From NCBI RefSeq assembly GCF_003710915.1, contig NZ_RHHR01000009.1, forward strand, positions 237,459 through 301,458: DNA of 64,000 nucleotides, given 5' to 3'. This DNA comes from Brevibacillus invocatus. Its GTDB lineage: Bacteria; Bacillota; Bacilli; Brevibacillales; Brevibacillaceae. This document shows, piece by piece, positions 8,396 to 17,365 of this stretch. The notes beneath the pieces were generated by a model. It saw only the letters and a list, made by a program, of their open reading frames with translations, made no database searches and had not been told where the DNA came from. Numbering within the stretch: position 1 is the first letter of the stretch; each line of letters begins with the position of its first letter. Position numbers and translations under genes: made by a program.

Positions 8396-9660
8396 TATCG
8401 CTCCCTCCCCTCGATGTAGTCAAGCTGATGCAGAAGCCAGATGAACGGCTCATCTACGCGTACAGGTGTGACAACCCCGCTCACCTTCTGGTTGACCGGA
8501 TTGCTGCCCAGAGCCGATACGGCAAAATAGGCCACATTGGTAAAGTAAACCTCCAGTGCGTCCTTGAACGGGCGGTCTACCTTTTCGATGAAACGACTGA
8601 CCTCACCGTTAATATTTTCGAACTCCGAGGTGTTCAGATACTGCTGGTGAACAAAGTTGCGGAAAATATTGCTGTTTGGCTGGATATAGGTGCCTTCCTC
8701 TTCCTTGATCGCATGCAGCATATCGCTTTTCGTAAGTACAACTGCGGTCGGAATGTTGGTTTTGCTCTGTTCCTGATAGCCAATAAAATTCTCAAACAGG
8801 GTAATGACCACCTCACGCGGCTCATCGTATCGAGCTGTGAATTCACCCGGTTCATCGCCCGCATGCAGCAGGAAGCGGTCGCGAATGGTCTTGATCTGCA
8901 ACGGATCGACAAGAAAAAGGATACCTGATGAATTCTTCACGTGTGCCGCGTAAATCTCCAGGTATTCCCTGTCCACCATTCCCTCGCCGGCTACGTCGAA
9001 GAAGACGAGAATCAACGGAGCCTGCTCGCTGTCTTTAAATACAAACTGAAAAATAAAAGGCTCCTGCCGCTGTTCTTTCTGCGTAGAATCGAGCAGCTGA
9101 CCACGTTCAAACAGCGGCGCTTCGTACTGCTCGCGAAACTTGCGGCTGATCTGGGCATTCAGTGGCATGCACGCCGCGTTGAAATGATTGGCGGTCGTAT
9201 TCTGCAAGGTATGGATGAGCGAGGTCATGTATACCGACTTGCCCACCTGGGAAGCACCGACGATCGAAATGATGTTGCTCGGCGCCTTGCCTGCCGTAAT
9301 AGGCAGCTCGTTGTGGCAATTTGGGCAAAGTCTGCGCTTGGACACGACTCCGTAGCGATCCGTGACCCCGACCAGCACCTGATCCACGTAGATGTGATTT
9401 TCTTCCGGAATCGATTCCGGGTCGATCACGGCTTCCAGCTCTTCGATCGCATCCAGGCCAAATTTGTCCCGGTACGCATTGAGCACATGATCTTCCTGCA
9501 GCGCGTAAACCTCGTCATCCGGACGATCATGTGTGGCCCGGAAAACCACTTGGTCAGGCTCGAACTTGGAAAAGCAAAACGGACATACAATATCGTAAAA
9601 AGGAAGTCTTTCCTTGATCGGCTGTTTCTTCTCAAACATGCTTTTCAGAAACGTAAACAT
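8395..9660 (-). CDS. Zinc-ribbon TRAFAC-like GTPase (double-GTPase 2 type)
   Basis: A 421-aa soluble GTPase. Cysteine pairs CPFC (26-29) and CPNC (112-115) flank an insert and should bind zinc. The G domain follows: G1 GASQVGKS (135-142), G3 DVAGE (222-226), G4 TKSD (310-313). G1 and G4 favour GTP binding, and the arrangement resembles the DO-GTPase2 family found beside GAP1 proteins. The start at 9660 has AGGAGGGG seven bases upstream. The gene lies ten bases after the 211-aa unknown and overlaps the GAP1 gene. It is probably the switch or motor of the module. No transmembrane segment is seen. Confidence 0.85.
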   Translation of the reverse strand: MFTFLKSMFEKKQPIKERLPFYDIVCPFCFSKFEPDQVVFRATHDRPDDEVYALQEDHVLNAYRDKFGLDAIEELEAVIDPESIPEENHIYVDQVLVGVTDRYGVVSKRRLCPNCHNELPITAGKAPSNIISIVGASQVGKSVYMTSLIHTLQNTTANHFNAACMPLNAQISRKFREQYEAPLFERGQLLDSTQKEQRQEPFIFQFVFKDSEQAPLILVFFDVAGEGMVDREYLEIYAAHVKNSSGILFLVDPLQIKTIRDRFLLHAGDEPGEFTARYDEPREVVITLFENFIGYQEQSKTNIPTAVVLTKSDMLHAIKEEEGTYIQPNSNIFRNFVHQQYLNTSEFENINGEVSRFIEKVDRPFKDALEVYFTNVAYFAVSALGSNPVNQKVSGVVTPVRVDEPFIWLLHQLDYIEGRER

Positions 9661-9670
9661 GTTGCCCCTC

Positions 9671-10306
9671 CTATTCGGGAATCAGTTCGTAGCGTTCCCC
9701 GTATTTTTTGCCGTCCGTAAAAAAGAGACGGATAACATCCTTCTTTTTGACCTCGATTTCTGGCAACAGATTCACACCCGGTTCAATATCGCGAATAAAC
9801 GCGTACTGTGTGCCATCATCCTTGTGAATGGGAGGGGAACCTTCTTTTTTCACGTAGCAAAGGACGTCCTTCGGTACAGGAATCTCTGAAAATATGCGAA
9901 TTTGCAAGGAATCATAGGAGCTGAACCACTTTTTATTGCGGATTAGCGAGTACGTAATCTTCGCTTTTCCTGTGCTTACGTGGATCACATGCGAATCCGT
10001 ACTTGGCACCAACAAGACCGGCTTCCCTTTCTCCAGACGGCACGGGAAAATGCGATACGTGTATTGGCCGATTCCCTCGCTCTTTTCCCGCAACCCTTTG
10101 TGTACCTTGTACTCCTCGCGCGTGTACAGCTTCCATTGTTTTTCGTCGACCTGCTCGATATCGAATGGCGCGTCCTTCGTCGTTTTGTGCACGTATACAC
10201 ATGGCACGTCTTCCGCCCAATGCCAGTTGAGAACATACTCATCTCCCTGGCGATGGCACACGACATCTTTTATCAGCACATCTGTAATCATTTCCCGATC
10301 AATCAT
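9671..10306 (-). CDS. Conserved-context protein of unknown function (211 aa)
   Basis: A soluble 211-aa protein without a recognisable motif. Alternating hydrophobic and polar residues throughout suggest two successive beta-sandwich domains (roughly 1-95, containing YVLNWHWAEDVPCVYVHKT, and 100-211, containing YDSLQIRIFSEIPVPKDVLCYV), possibly fibronectin-type III-like. It has no signal peptide. It sits between the membrane VWA gene (20 bp upstream) and the GTPase gene (10 bp downstream), so it is surely part of the same transcript. It may be a scaffold or binding subunit; this is inference only. Confidence 0.65.
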   Translation of the reverse strand: MIDREMITDVLIKDVVCHRQGDEYVLNWHWAEDVPCVYVHKTTKDAPFDIEQVDEKQWKLYTREEYKVHKGLREKSEGIGQYTYRIFPCRLEKGKPVLLVPSTDSHVIHVSTGKAKITYSLIRNKKWFSSYDSLQIRIFSEIPVPKDVLCYVKKEGSPPIHKDDGTQYAFIRDIEPGVNLLPEIEVKKKDVIRLFFTDGKKYGERYELIPE

Positions 10307-10325
10307 GAGACATCATGCTCCCACT

Positions 10326-11612
10326 CTACAGATCAAAACGCTTGCTGTTTTGTTTTCCGGCATCTCCAGAACGAACCGGCAGTGCCTTGCTGCGTGATAG
10401 TCGCGCTTGAAAAGACGACGAGCCTTGATTGACCGCTACGGGGATGAGAAGCGTAAAGAGCGCAACCACCACAGCCATTAGCAGTGTTGCCAGAAGACGA
10501 AGCAGCATTTCTGGCCAATCCCCTGACGAAAATCCGGATTCAAGCACCAGACCCGCGAGCAACCCGGAAATGGCTCCGCCGACAATAAAGCTCTTTGCCA
10601 GATGCCGATTGTCAAAAATCAGGCCCAATGCCAGCCCCATCAGCGTGCCGATGATGACCATGCTCAAGACTCGCAAGCTCGCGTACAAGGCGCTGCTCTC
10701 AGTCGCATCACTGCGATCGGAAACGAGTGTGCGCTCCTGACGCGTCAGCTCGATGATCTGTCCAAATACACCAGTGATCTGGTCAGCGTGCTCGACATCG
10801 AAATAGCTGCCGCCTGTATTAGCAGAAATTTGTTTCAGCAGATTGGTTCCTTCTGCATCCACAGCGCTCATGCCCACGGTATGAATGACGATATTGGCTT
10901 GTTTAAAAGGGGCAAGGGCGCTTTCCAGATCAACACGGCTGTATCCATCCGACATCAGTACAATCGTACTGTGATTCCATTTTTGCGAGGTTTGAAGATG
11001 TTCCAGCGCTGTCCGCAAAGCCTCTTCGATATTCGTTCCGCCGCTCGTTCCAGCCTGCTGCAGCAGCTTTTGGACAACCTCGTCCTTCACAGTCTGCGAA
11101 TCCAGCTGAATCAGTGGTTGGACGACTTCCGAACGGTCGTTGAAGGAGATGACCGCTACATTTGTCCCCTGCTCCATCTTTTGCACCATGTCGCCTGCTG
11201 CCGGGAACAACTGGTTGTTCGGGTCAGAACGCTTCATGCTGCCGGAGGTATCCAGAAGCATGACGATGTTATCCGAACCACTCGTGGTTTGAAACGTAGC
11301 CCCATAAGCAAACTGCAGGAGCATAGCCACTACGCCAATCATGAGAAACGTGCTGGGTACGAGCATTTTCCAGGATGCTCCGACGTAGCGCTGCTTCCAG
11401 CCCTGCCCATTGAGCCTGGGCGAAACCATCTCCGCCACCAGGCACATCAGCCCTACAAAGAATGCGTATTGTCCAAAATAAAGTCCCATTAACAGCCAAG
11501 TCGGCCATTCCCCTGAAAAATTCGCAAGCAGGATTTCTCCTACCGCATAACCGATGCCCCCACCCACCAGACTGCACAATACCATGAGCAGATTAATCTT
11601 TCTTTGTCTCAT
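10326..11612 (-). CDS. Multi-pass membrane protein with von Willebrand factor A domain
   Basis: A 428-aa protein. Three hydrophobic helices (about 8-28, 38-62, 83-103) are followed by a VWA domain with an intact metal-ion-dependent adhesion site: DTSGS (121-125), the SGGTNIEEAL threonine loop and the LMSDG aspartate loop. Three or more helices follow the domain, before a basic C-terminal tail. With the N-terminus (RQRK) inside, the VWA domain would face the exterior. It would bind a partner protein through a divalent cation. The start overlaps the end of the 788-aa gene by 20 bases, and AAAGGATGA precedes the ATG. A second VWA protein begins the operon. Confidence 0.85.
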   Translation of the reverse strand: MRQRKINLLMVLCSLVGGGIGYAVGEILLANFSGEWPTWLLMGLYFGQYAFFVGLMCLVAEMVSPRLNGQGWKQRYVGASWKMLVPSTFLMIGVVAMLLQFAYGATFQTTSGSDNIVMLLDTSGSMKRSDPNNQLFPAAGDMVQKMEQGTNVAVISFNDRSEVVQPLIQLDSQTVKDEVVQKLLQQAGTSGGTNIEEALRTALEHLQTSQKWNHSTIVLMSDGYSRVDLESALAPFKQANIVIHTVGMSAVDAEGTNLLKQISANTGGSYFDVEHADQITGVFGQIIELTRQERTLVSDRSDATESSALYASLRVLSMVIIGTLMGLALGLIFDNRHLAKSFIVGGAISGLLAGLVLESGFSSGDWPEMLLRLLATLLMAVVVALFTLLIPVAVNQGSSSFQARLSRSKALPVRSGDAGKQNSKRFDL

Positions 11613-13959
11613 GACGATTCATCCTTTCCTCGGCGGCGAATGAAAAGCCGTTGTCCTGATAAGAGGTGTGGTACTTCTTGTTGTTGCGATAATACATGAG
11701 ATCCTCCATCCCAAATCCGCCCATCAGGTTCAGCTTTTCGATACCGCTTTTTCGATCCTCGTGGATGCATCCTTGCTTGTAGGATCGATTTCCCTCGTCC
11801 AGATGAAGAACGAACTGGACGAAGTCGTTGCTGGTGTCAGCAAACAGGTATTTTTCCTCGTATCTGTGCTTTTGCAGGAAATGAAAAACTTCGATGTGGA
11901 CCGCTGCCCGCTCTTCCAAAGCAAAAGCAAGGTCGCGGAACAGATCGTCGCGCGTCAGCACAGCGCGATTTTCATACGCCGCCGCTACATTGGCCCTCGC
12001 CAGCAAATCGGCGTCAAACGGAAGCGCAAAGGCCGGTCGAGGCAGGATCTCCGTACGACAAAACCGGCAGAGCCGCTCGATCAATCCAGCTACTCCGTTG
12101 TACAGCTGGAGCGAATCCGTGCCAATGTACCGGGACTCCAGATAAAAGTCTGCCCCGCGCTGTGTCTCCATCGCCCCAATCGCCTCACGCACCAGTGATC
12201 CGTAATAGTCCTCGATGTTCTTGCCCAGATAATCGGCTGCTTCCCGAATGCTTCGCTGTGCATGCTCACGCAGCTGCTTTTGCAGCTCCTCCAGCTGCTC
12301 GATCTGACGCCCGATCTGGCGATGAATCTCTCCTACCTGTCTCTCCCGCTCCTGCAGGATGCGCAGGATGATTTCCCCCTCCAGAATTTCCAGCTTCTTG
12401 CCGTAAAGCAGGTCAAAGAGGTGCCGGACAAAAGCTCTGACTCGCTCCTTGTCTCGGGTGAAAAGACCGCCCACTCGAATCTCCTGGCGGTCTACGCGTT
12501 GTTGATAGATTTCCTCCAGCTCTGCTCGGGCAAGCTCCAATTCACGGCTTGTTTCCCGAATACCCACGCGAAGCTCGTTCAGGAGATGCCCTACGCTGCT
12601 TTGTTCAGAGGTAATCTGATACGCGGCGTAGAGACCATAGCGCGGATCACCGACGATTTCCTCCTGGATAATCGAAGCGAGACTTTCCTCTCTGAGCAAA
12701 TCTTCCAGACGCTGATAGACGGGACGAACCAGATTGGTCTCGAAAAAGGACTGACTGCTTCCTTCAAACAAAGCCTGCTCGGCTTCGCGCAGGGTCATGG
12801 GGGCAAGCTCCTTGTAGCTGACACCCGAGGTCATCAATCCACCCATTTCATCACGCTTGCTCTCATCCGGAAACACCAATCGAATCTGCCTTTGCAGATC
12901 GTGGGACATCAAGCCGAGCCGTTCCCGCACGCTCGACTTGTCAGGGATCGCACCCTGCTTGAGACGTTCCCGATAGGTGTCATAAACCGCTGACAGTACC
13001 GTCAAGGCAATGGCGTGAGTAGGTCGCTTGACTTTGGACAAGCCTGCGGAAGCAAAGGTAGCTTCCTCCCGACTGCCCGTCATGTTGCGGACAAATTGTA
13101 CCTTGCTAAAGCTGTCGCTGCTGTTTACTTCTGCTCCTTTGTTTTGCAACAAGACCAGGTGGCTGATCAACTCGTAGTTCTCCCGCATCCCTGCTTCGAG
13201 AAACATGCCATGCTCGTTTTTGTCGCTAAGCAAATACACGAGAGAAAAAAGAGGAGCGCGATCATGCTCCACAGGCAGCTTGACCAGGTCGCTTGTCACC
13301 AATAGATCAGCGTGATAGCTGTAATCTCGCTGCTGATAGCGGTTCAACTCTTCCAGGAAGCTGACGCCCAGTGCGGCAGAAAATCCAAATTCCTCGCCTC
13401 CTCGCTCCTGCAGCAAAACGTATAAATCCATCGATACGTTCTTGAACAGCTCCGCCAGATAGCTTTTCAGCACCAGGGTCAATTCAGGCAAAAGGACGTT
13501 GGCCGGATCATCCGCACGAGTCACGACAGCTAAGTTTACCTGCTGAAAGGAAGTAAACTGTTTACCCATCTCAGCCACTCGGACACTCGCTTGTTTCATG
13601 GTTTTGTTCAGTTCCATCAGGATGGATTCATCCCGTGCAAAGTATTCATACAAGGAGCTTCGCATCTTGCGTTTATCCGAATCCGGCCCGGGGAGTCGAA
13701 ACCCATGCAACAATGGATGCTCCCACGTCTCCTTCTCATAGGCGTGGATGTACAGCACCGCTTCGCTGTTATGCCATTTTTGTTCGTTCATCAGGCAGAC
13801 AGCTTGCAGGGCATCCAGACTTTTATCCCCCAGGAAGAGAAAAAGCACGGGGTTTTGAATGTTTCGCTGCCCAATGCCGTTATCCAGTTGTCTCTCCATA
13901 TCGGTCACGTATTCGGTTGCGAACTGATCCAGCAATTCCCTCATGCTTCTTCCCGCCAT
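11593..13959 (-). CDS. Coiled-coil protein, probable degenerate tubulin-like paralogue
   Basis: A 788-aa soluble protein. The N-terminal half has landmarks in the same order and similar spacing as the tubulin-like protein encoded just upstream: PVLFLFLGDKSLDAL (37-51) against PMLVIGLGGTGIDAL, a strand-loop-helix at 141-171 where the partner has its GGTGSG signature, and FSLVYLLSDKNEHG (238-251) against FNLCHLISATNLEG. The glycine-rich nucleotide loops are missing, so it is unlikely to bind GTP. Residues about 470-590 are strongly charged, heptad-like coiled coil (RQVGEIHRQIGRQIEQLEEL). The C-terminal 200 residues are unrecognised. ATG 13959 has a weak ribosome site; ATG 13944 (MRELLDQF), with GGGAAG upstream, is an alternative. 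The paralogy is my reading and untested. Confidence 0.6.
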   Translation of the reverse strand: MAGRSMRELLDQFATEYVTDMERQLDNGIGQRNIQNPVLFLFLGDKSLDALQAVCLMNEQKWHNSEAVLYIHAYEKETWEHPLLHGFRLPGPDSDKRKMRSSLYEYFARDESILMELNKTMKQASVRVAEMGKQFTSFQQVNLAVVTRADDPANVLLPELTLVLKSYLAELFKNVSMDLYVLLQERGGEEFGFSAALGVSFLEELNRYQQRDYSYHADLLVTSDLVKLPVEHDRAPLFSLVYLLSDKNEHGMFLEAGMRENYELISHLVLLQNKGAEVNSSDSFSKVQFVRNMTGSREEATFASAGLSKVKRPTHAIALTVLSAVYDTYRERLKQGAIPDKSSVRERLGLMSHDLQRQIRLVFPDESKRDEMGGLMTSGVSYKELAPMTLREAEQALFEGSSQSFFETNLVRPVYQRLEDLLREESLASIIQEEIVGDPRYGLYAAYQITSEQSSVGHLLNELRVGIRETSRELELARAELEEIYQQRVDRQEIRVGGLFTRDKERVRAFVRHLFDLLYGKKLEILEGEIILRILQERERQVGEIHRQIGRQIEQLEELQKQLREHAQRSIREAADYLGKNIEDYYGSLVREAIGAMETQRGADFYLESRYIGTDSLQLYNGVAGLIERLCRFCRTEILPRPAFALPFDADLLARANVAAAYENRAVLTRDDLFRDLAFALEERAAVHIEVFHFLQKHRYEEKYLFADTSNDFVQFVLHLDEGNRSYKQGCIHEDRKSGIEKLNLMGGFGMEDLMYYRNNKKYHTSYQDNGFSFAAEERMNRHETKKD

Positions 13960-13986
13960 TTCATCTAAAGTGCAAGTGTGCTTGTG

Positions 13987-16900
13987 TTATTGCAAAGTTT
14001 TGCGCATGTCGTTTACTTTTGACCAAACCTTCTTGTAAAACTCGTACATCTCTTCCCCGTTTACGTATTCATCCCTGTCGTATTCCAGCTCGCTTTTTAC
14101 CGATTGGAAGGAAGCCGCGATCTCCTCCAGACGCTGGACCAGCATTTGCGTATCTTCTGCAGATGTCATCTGATCACTGCGCTTGGCCGCCTTGCGCTGC
14201 AACGTCGCCAGCTTTTTGCTGTCCAGACTGCGGAACTGCTGGTACACCACGTACTCGACATGCTTGTTGACTTTCATCAGGTTGAGCAGCGGCTCCCAAG
14301 CTTCTTCTTCCTCATCCCGGTCATAGACGAACAAAGCGCCTTTTTTGCTGATCGTATTCGTGTAGAGCGCTTCGATGTAGCGGGTAAGCAATTCTTCTTC
14401 CCCTTGCATCGCGTCTATGATTTGCTCCAGCTCCTGGATCTTCATCTCGATAGCTTCGTATTTTCGCACCTCGATTTGAACGAGGCGGATCAATTCCGGA
14501 TAGCGAATCAGGTTCTCCTTGGCCATCTCTTCATGGATGCTACCAAAAATATCGCGTTGGAAGTCGCGCTCCAGACCATCCTTCATGTATCCCCTCAGCT
14601 CTGCCAACAGGCGCTTGAGCTCGCCCGGGCTCATTTTGGAGGTATCCATCGCTGGAACTTCATACGGCTTGGTTACGATGCATTCATAACGGCTGCTTGT
14701 TTTGCTGTCCTCGCCTTTGGAACGGATGCTGCCAAAGCGCATAGCCTTGTCAAACAGACGGCGCACTTCTGCGTTATACGCCTTGATCCGGTCGTTCTGA
14801 TACGTATCGCCCCACGATTTTTCCGGAATCGGCGACGGCAGGTAAGCCCAGTTGTTCTTCTCTGTCTGTACGAGGTGGCGGCCAATCCCTTCCCGATCCA
14901 AAATCGTACGCTCGTAACTTTCCTCGTAGACCTTCAGTGGTGTATAGACGAAGAGCGGAATACCATTTTTCGTATTCAGCCAGAAAATGCGGTTTTTGAC
15001 CTCGCTCTCCTTCACCGTGAAACGAGAGCCGCTTATCGCAGTGTCCTGGTAGTTGCGAATCCCTTTTAAAATCGATGGAGCTTTCAATGGCACGGACACA
15101 AAGCCCCAGGATGGGAAGTGCATATTGCCGAGATTGTTGCTCAAGTGGAAGACCGGAATCGCTTCTTCATCCAGCTTGCTGGCAATCTTGCGCTCGACGA
15201 TACGGTCCAGCGTCTCTTCCTGCCCGTATTTGATCACCAAGAACTCTTCCATCGATTTGGTGATCAGCTCGCCGAATTTATCCGAGAGGAAATCGGAGAT
15301 GGAGCTGACGATATCGAGCTCTTGCTCCTTCACCCATTGATCGGAGTGCTTCAACAGATCGCTGGTGAAGTCGCGGATCAGGTCGTCTGCGTCCTTTTGC
15401 TCCAGAATGTTGCCGATCACTTTGGCGACATCCGGCACACTGACGATGTTCCAGTAGTACGTCTTGTTGCCTGTGCGATCCATCTCTTCCTCGGCGTTGA
15501 CCAAGATGTCGCCGTTTTTGTCAAAGATCTGGTTCAGGGCATTCAGGACTTCGGTAAAGACGCTGTAGATCCGATTGTTTTCTTCATTCAATACACGATG
15601 CAGCTCTTCGTAGAACTCGATCATCTGCTCCAGCTTTTCCTGGTCTGCCAACAGCTGGTATTCGTTGATCTTCGCTTCGATATAGATGTTTTTCTTCTTT
15701 TCCTTGGAAATAAAGGCACTGCGGGCATCGCCCAGCTTTTCGATGGCGTTTTCGCGCGCACCTTCGATCTCTCGCGGGAAGCTCTCCAGATTGGCCTTGA
15801 TGCTCTCCACGTAAGACAGGATCATTTTCAGCAGGCAAAAGCCTTTATCCGAGTGGATCAGACGCGATGCGTAAAACGGTCCTTGCTGTGGATGCAGGAA
15901 GACACGGGTCATCATCTCACGGAATGTCTCGATCAATTCGCCCGGGGTCTGCTTCTTGCACTTGATGTATTCCTCGCGTGCTTTTGCCAGGTAACCCTGC
16001 TCCAGCTCGTGATCGATGCTGACCACCTGCTGGCTGATCACATTGCTGTAGTTCAAACGTTCGCTGTTCTCAAAGCCTGGCAACGGTTCTGGAACGCGCG
16101 ACTCAAATTTGCGCGCAATCGAGTCGATGTCGATACCCAGCTTGCGTGCGAATTTCTCCGCATCCTCCTGAGTAGGGGCAACCGCGAACATTTTCTCCAT
16201 CTTCTTAAACAGGCGATATGCCAGATACGTCGTCATTTCTTCAATCGGCAGCACCGCAGAGGAGGCTCCGATCACGTTGTACTGATAATTGGCCGCATAC
16301 GCTTTTGGCATTTGGTTGATGTTGGTGCGGATATTGCTGATGTAGTCGTGAATCGCGAACTCTTCGCCGGAGCGCTTTTCCTCGCTCGCCATGAAGTTCG
16401 TGATGTTCTCTGCCGTCACGTTCATGCAGTAATCGTAAGCATTCTCCAACGCTTTGCCTTCCAGATTGGTCGCCGAGATCAGGTGGCACAGGTTGAATGG
16501 CGGCATCGGCGATTGCACATTCAGCACATTGCCGTACTGCTGCTTGAAGCGCTCCATACGTTCGTCAGCGTTCATCCAGTAATCCAGCTCTTTGAGTGCC
16601 GCATAGCCGTTTTTCATGATGTAGTCGCGAGTATGGGAGCTCAGGCTCTTATTGGACAGGTTCACATCCGGCGTGAACAGATAGCCCAGCATGTTGACCT
16701 TGTCTACGCCGCCACTGCCGAAGTCGCGCTCCAGAATTCCGCGTACGATATACGAAATATCCAGGAAGCAGCCGCTGCCCGTACCGCCGGAAAGTCCGCT
16801 CAGCAGAAACACAGTCAGCTTTTTATTGGTGCCCTCGGTGAGCATTTTAATCTTTTTCTCGATCGTTTGAACGACCTGCGTGATTTTGGTAAACAGAAGC

Positions 16901-17352
16901 AAGCGGCCTGCCTGACGCACACCCGACGCTCCGCTGATCCCATCTGTAATCGTCAGCTCCGGAGACAGCCAATCGGTGATGTACGGCTCCAGGATACTGC
17001 GGTTTTGCAAAACCCCGCCGATCTCCGGGTTGGAGAGCAGGACGAATTCCGTGACCGGATCAAGCCCGATGCCCTTGTATTTTTTGTTGCGGTCATGTTC
17101 ATTGGTTTCAAAGGCGATGAATTCGATATTGTCCGGCTTTTCCTTGCGTTTTTTAGATAGAGAGTCCACCGGCAGCTTAAAGCGGCGGTTTACCTGATAT
17201 TTCAAGCGAAGCAAAGCATCGATCCCCGTTCCACCCAAACCGATTACGAGCATCGGATTGTCGATGGTGTCTACACGAATCTTGTCACTGACGATGCCTC
17301 CGCCCAATGATACGTCCAATTGCTGAATATGTTCTCTTACGACTGCTTTCAT
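13987..17352 (-). CDS. Large tubulin-like GTPase (Tubulin_2 family)
   Basis: An 1121-aa cytoplasmic protein. The N-terminus carries a tubulin/FtsZ-type nucleotide site: VIGLGGTGIDALLRL (36-50) and the tubulin signature GLSGGTGSGC (186-195), with FIAFETNEHD near 78-87 as the expected T3-like strand. A segment at 286-310 (FNLCHLISATNLEGKALENA) matches the core of Tubulin_2 proteins. The following 800 residues contain helical and coiled-coil stretches (about 490-610 and 960-1010) typical of long tubulin-like accessory proteins. It should bind GTP and may polymerise. It is placed between the VWA receptor-like gene (13 bp upstream) and the coiled-coil paralogue. It is much larger than plasmid TubZ or phage PhuZ, so a partition role is unlikely. 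Confidence 0.85.
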   Translation of the reverse strand: MKAVVREHIQQLDVSLGGGIVSDKIRVDTIDNPMLVIGLGGTGIDALLRLKYQVNRRFKLPVDSLSKKRKEKPDNIEFIAFETNEHDRNKKYKGIGLDPVTEFVLLSNPEIGGVLQNRSILEPYITDWLSPELTITDGISGASGVRQAGRLLLFTKITQVVQTIEKKIKMLTEGTNKKLTVFLLSGLSGGTGSGCFLDISYIVRGILERDFGSGGVDKVNMLGYLFTPDVNLSNKSLSSHTRDYIMKNGYAALKELDYWMNADERMERFKQQYGNVLNVQSPMPPFNLCHLISATNLEGKALENAYDYCMNVTAENITNFMASEEKRSGEEFAIHDYISNIRTNINQMPKAYAANYQYNVIGASSAVLPIEEMTTYLAYRLFKKMEKMFAVAPTQEDAEKFARKLGIDIDSIARKFESRVPEPLPGFENSERLNYSNVISQQVVSIDHELEQGYLAKAREEYIKCKKQTPGELIETFREMMTRVFLHPQQGPFYASRLIHSDKGFCLLKMILSYVESIKANLESFPREIEGARENAIEKLGDARSAFISKEKKKNIYIEAKINEYQLLADQEKLEQMIEFYEELHRVLNEENNRIYSVFTEVLNALNQIFDKNGDILVNAEEEMDRTGNKTYYWNIVSVPDVAKVIGNILEQKDADDLIRDFTSDLLKHSDQWVKEQELDIVSSISDFLSDKFGELITKSMEEFLVIKYGQEETLDRIVERKIASKLDEEAIPVFHLSNNLGNMHFPSWGFVSVPLKAPSILKGIRNYQDTAISGSRFTVKESEVKNRIFWLNTKNGIPLFVYTPLKVYEESYERTILDREGIGRHLVQTEKNNWAYLPSPIPEKSWGDTYQNDRIKAYNAEVRRLFDKAMRFGSIRSKGEDSKTSSRYECIVTKPYEVPAMDTSKMSPGELKRLLAELRGYMKDGLERDFQRDIFGSIHEEMAKENLIRYPELIRLVQIEVRKYEAIEMKIQELEQIIDAMQGEEELLTRYIEALYTNTISKKGALFVYDRDEEEEAWEPLLNLMKVNKHVEYVVYQQFRSLDSKKLATLQRKAAKRSDQMTSAEDTQMLVQRLEEIAASFQSVKSELEYDRDEYVNGEEMYEFYKKVWSKVNDMRKTLQ

Positions 17353-17365
17353 ATTAGATCCACCC

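Noticed and set aside
15118..17160. A 680-codon open frame on the plus strand
   Set aside because: It is antisense to the tubulin-like gene, whose GGTGSG signature and operon position identify the real frame; the translation shows no family motif.
13987..17352. Plasmid TubZ or phage PhuZ partition system
   Set aside because: The protein is more than twice the usual size, and no TubR-like DNA-binding gene or iterated centromere repeats lie nearby; membrane VWA genes do not fit.
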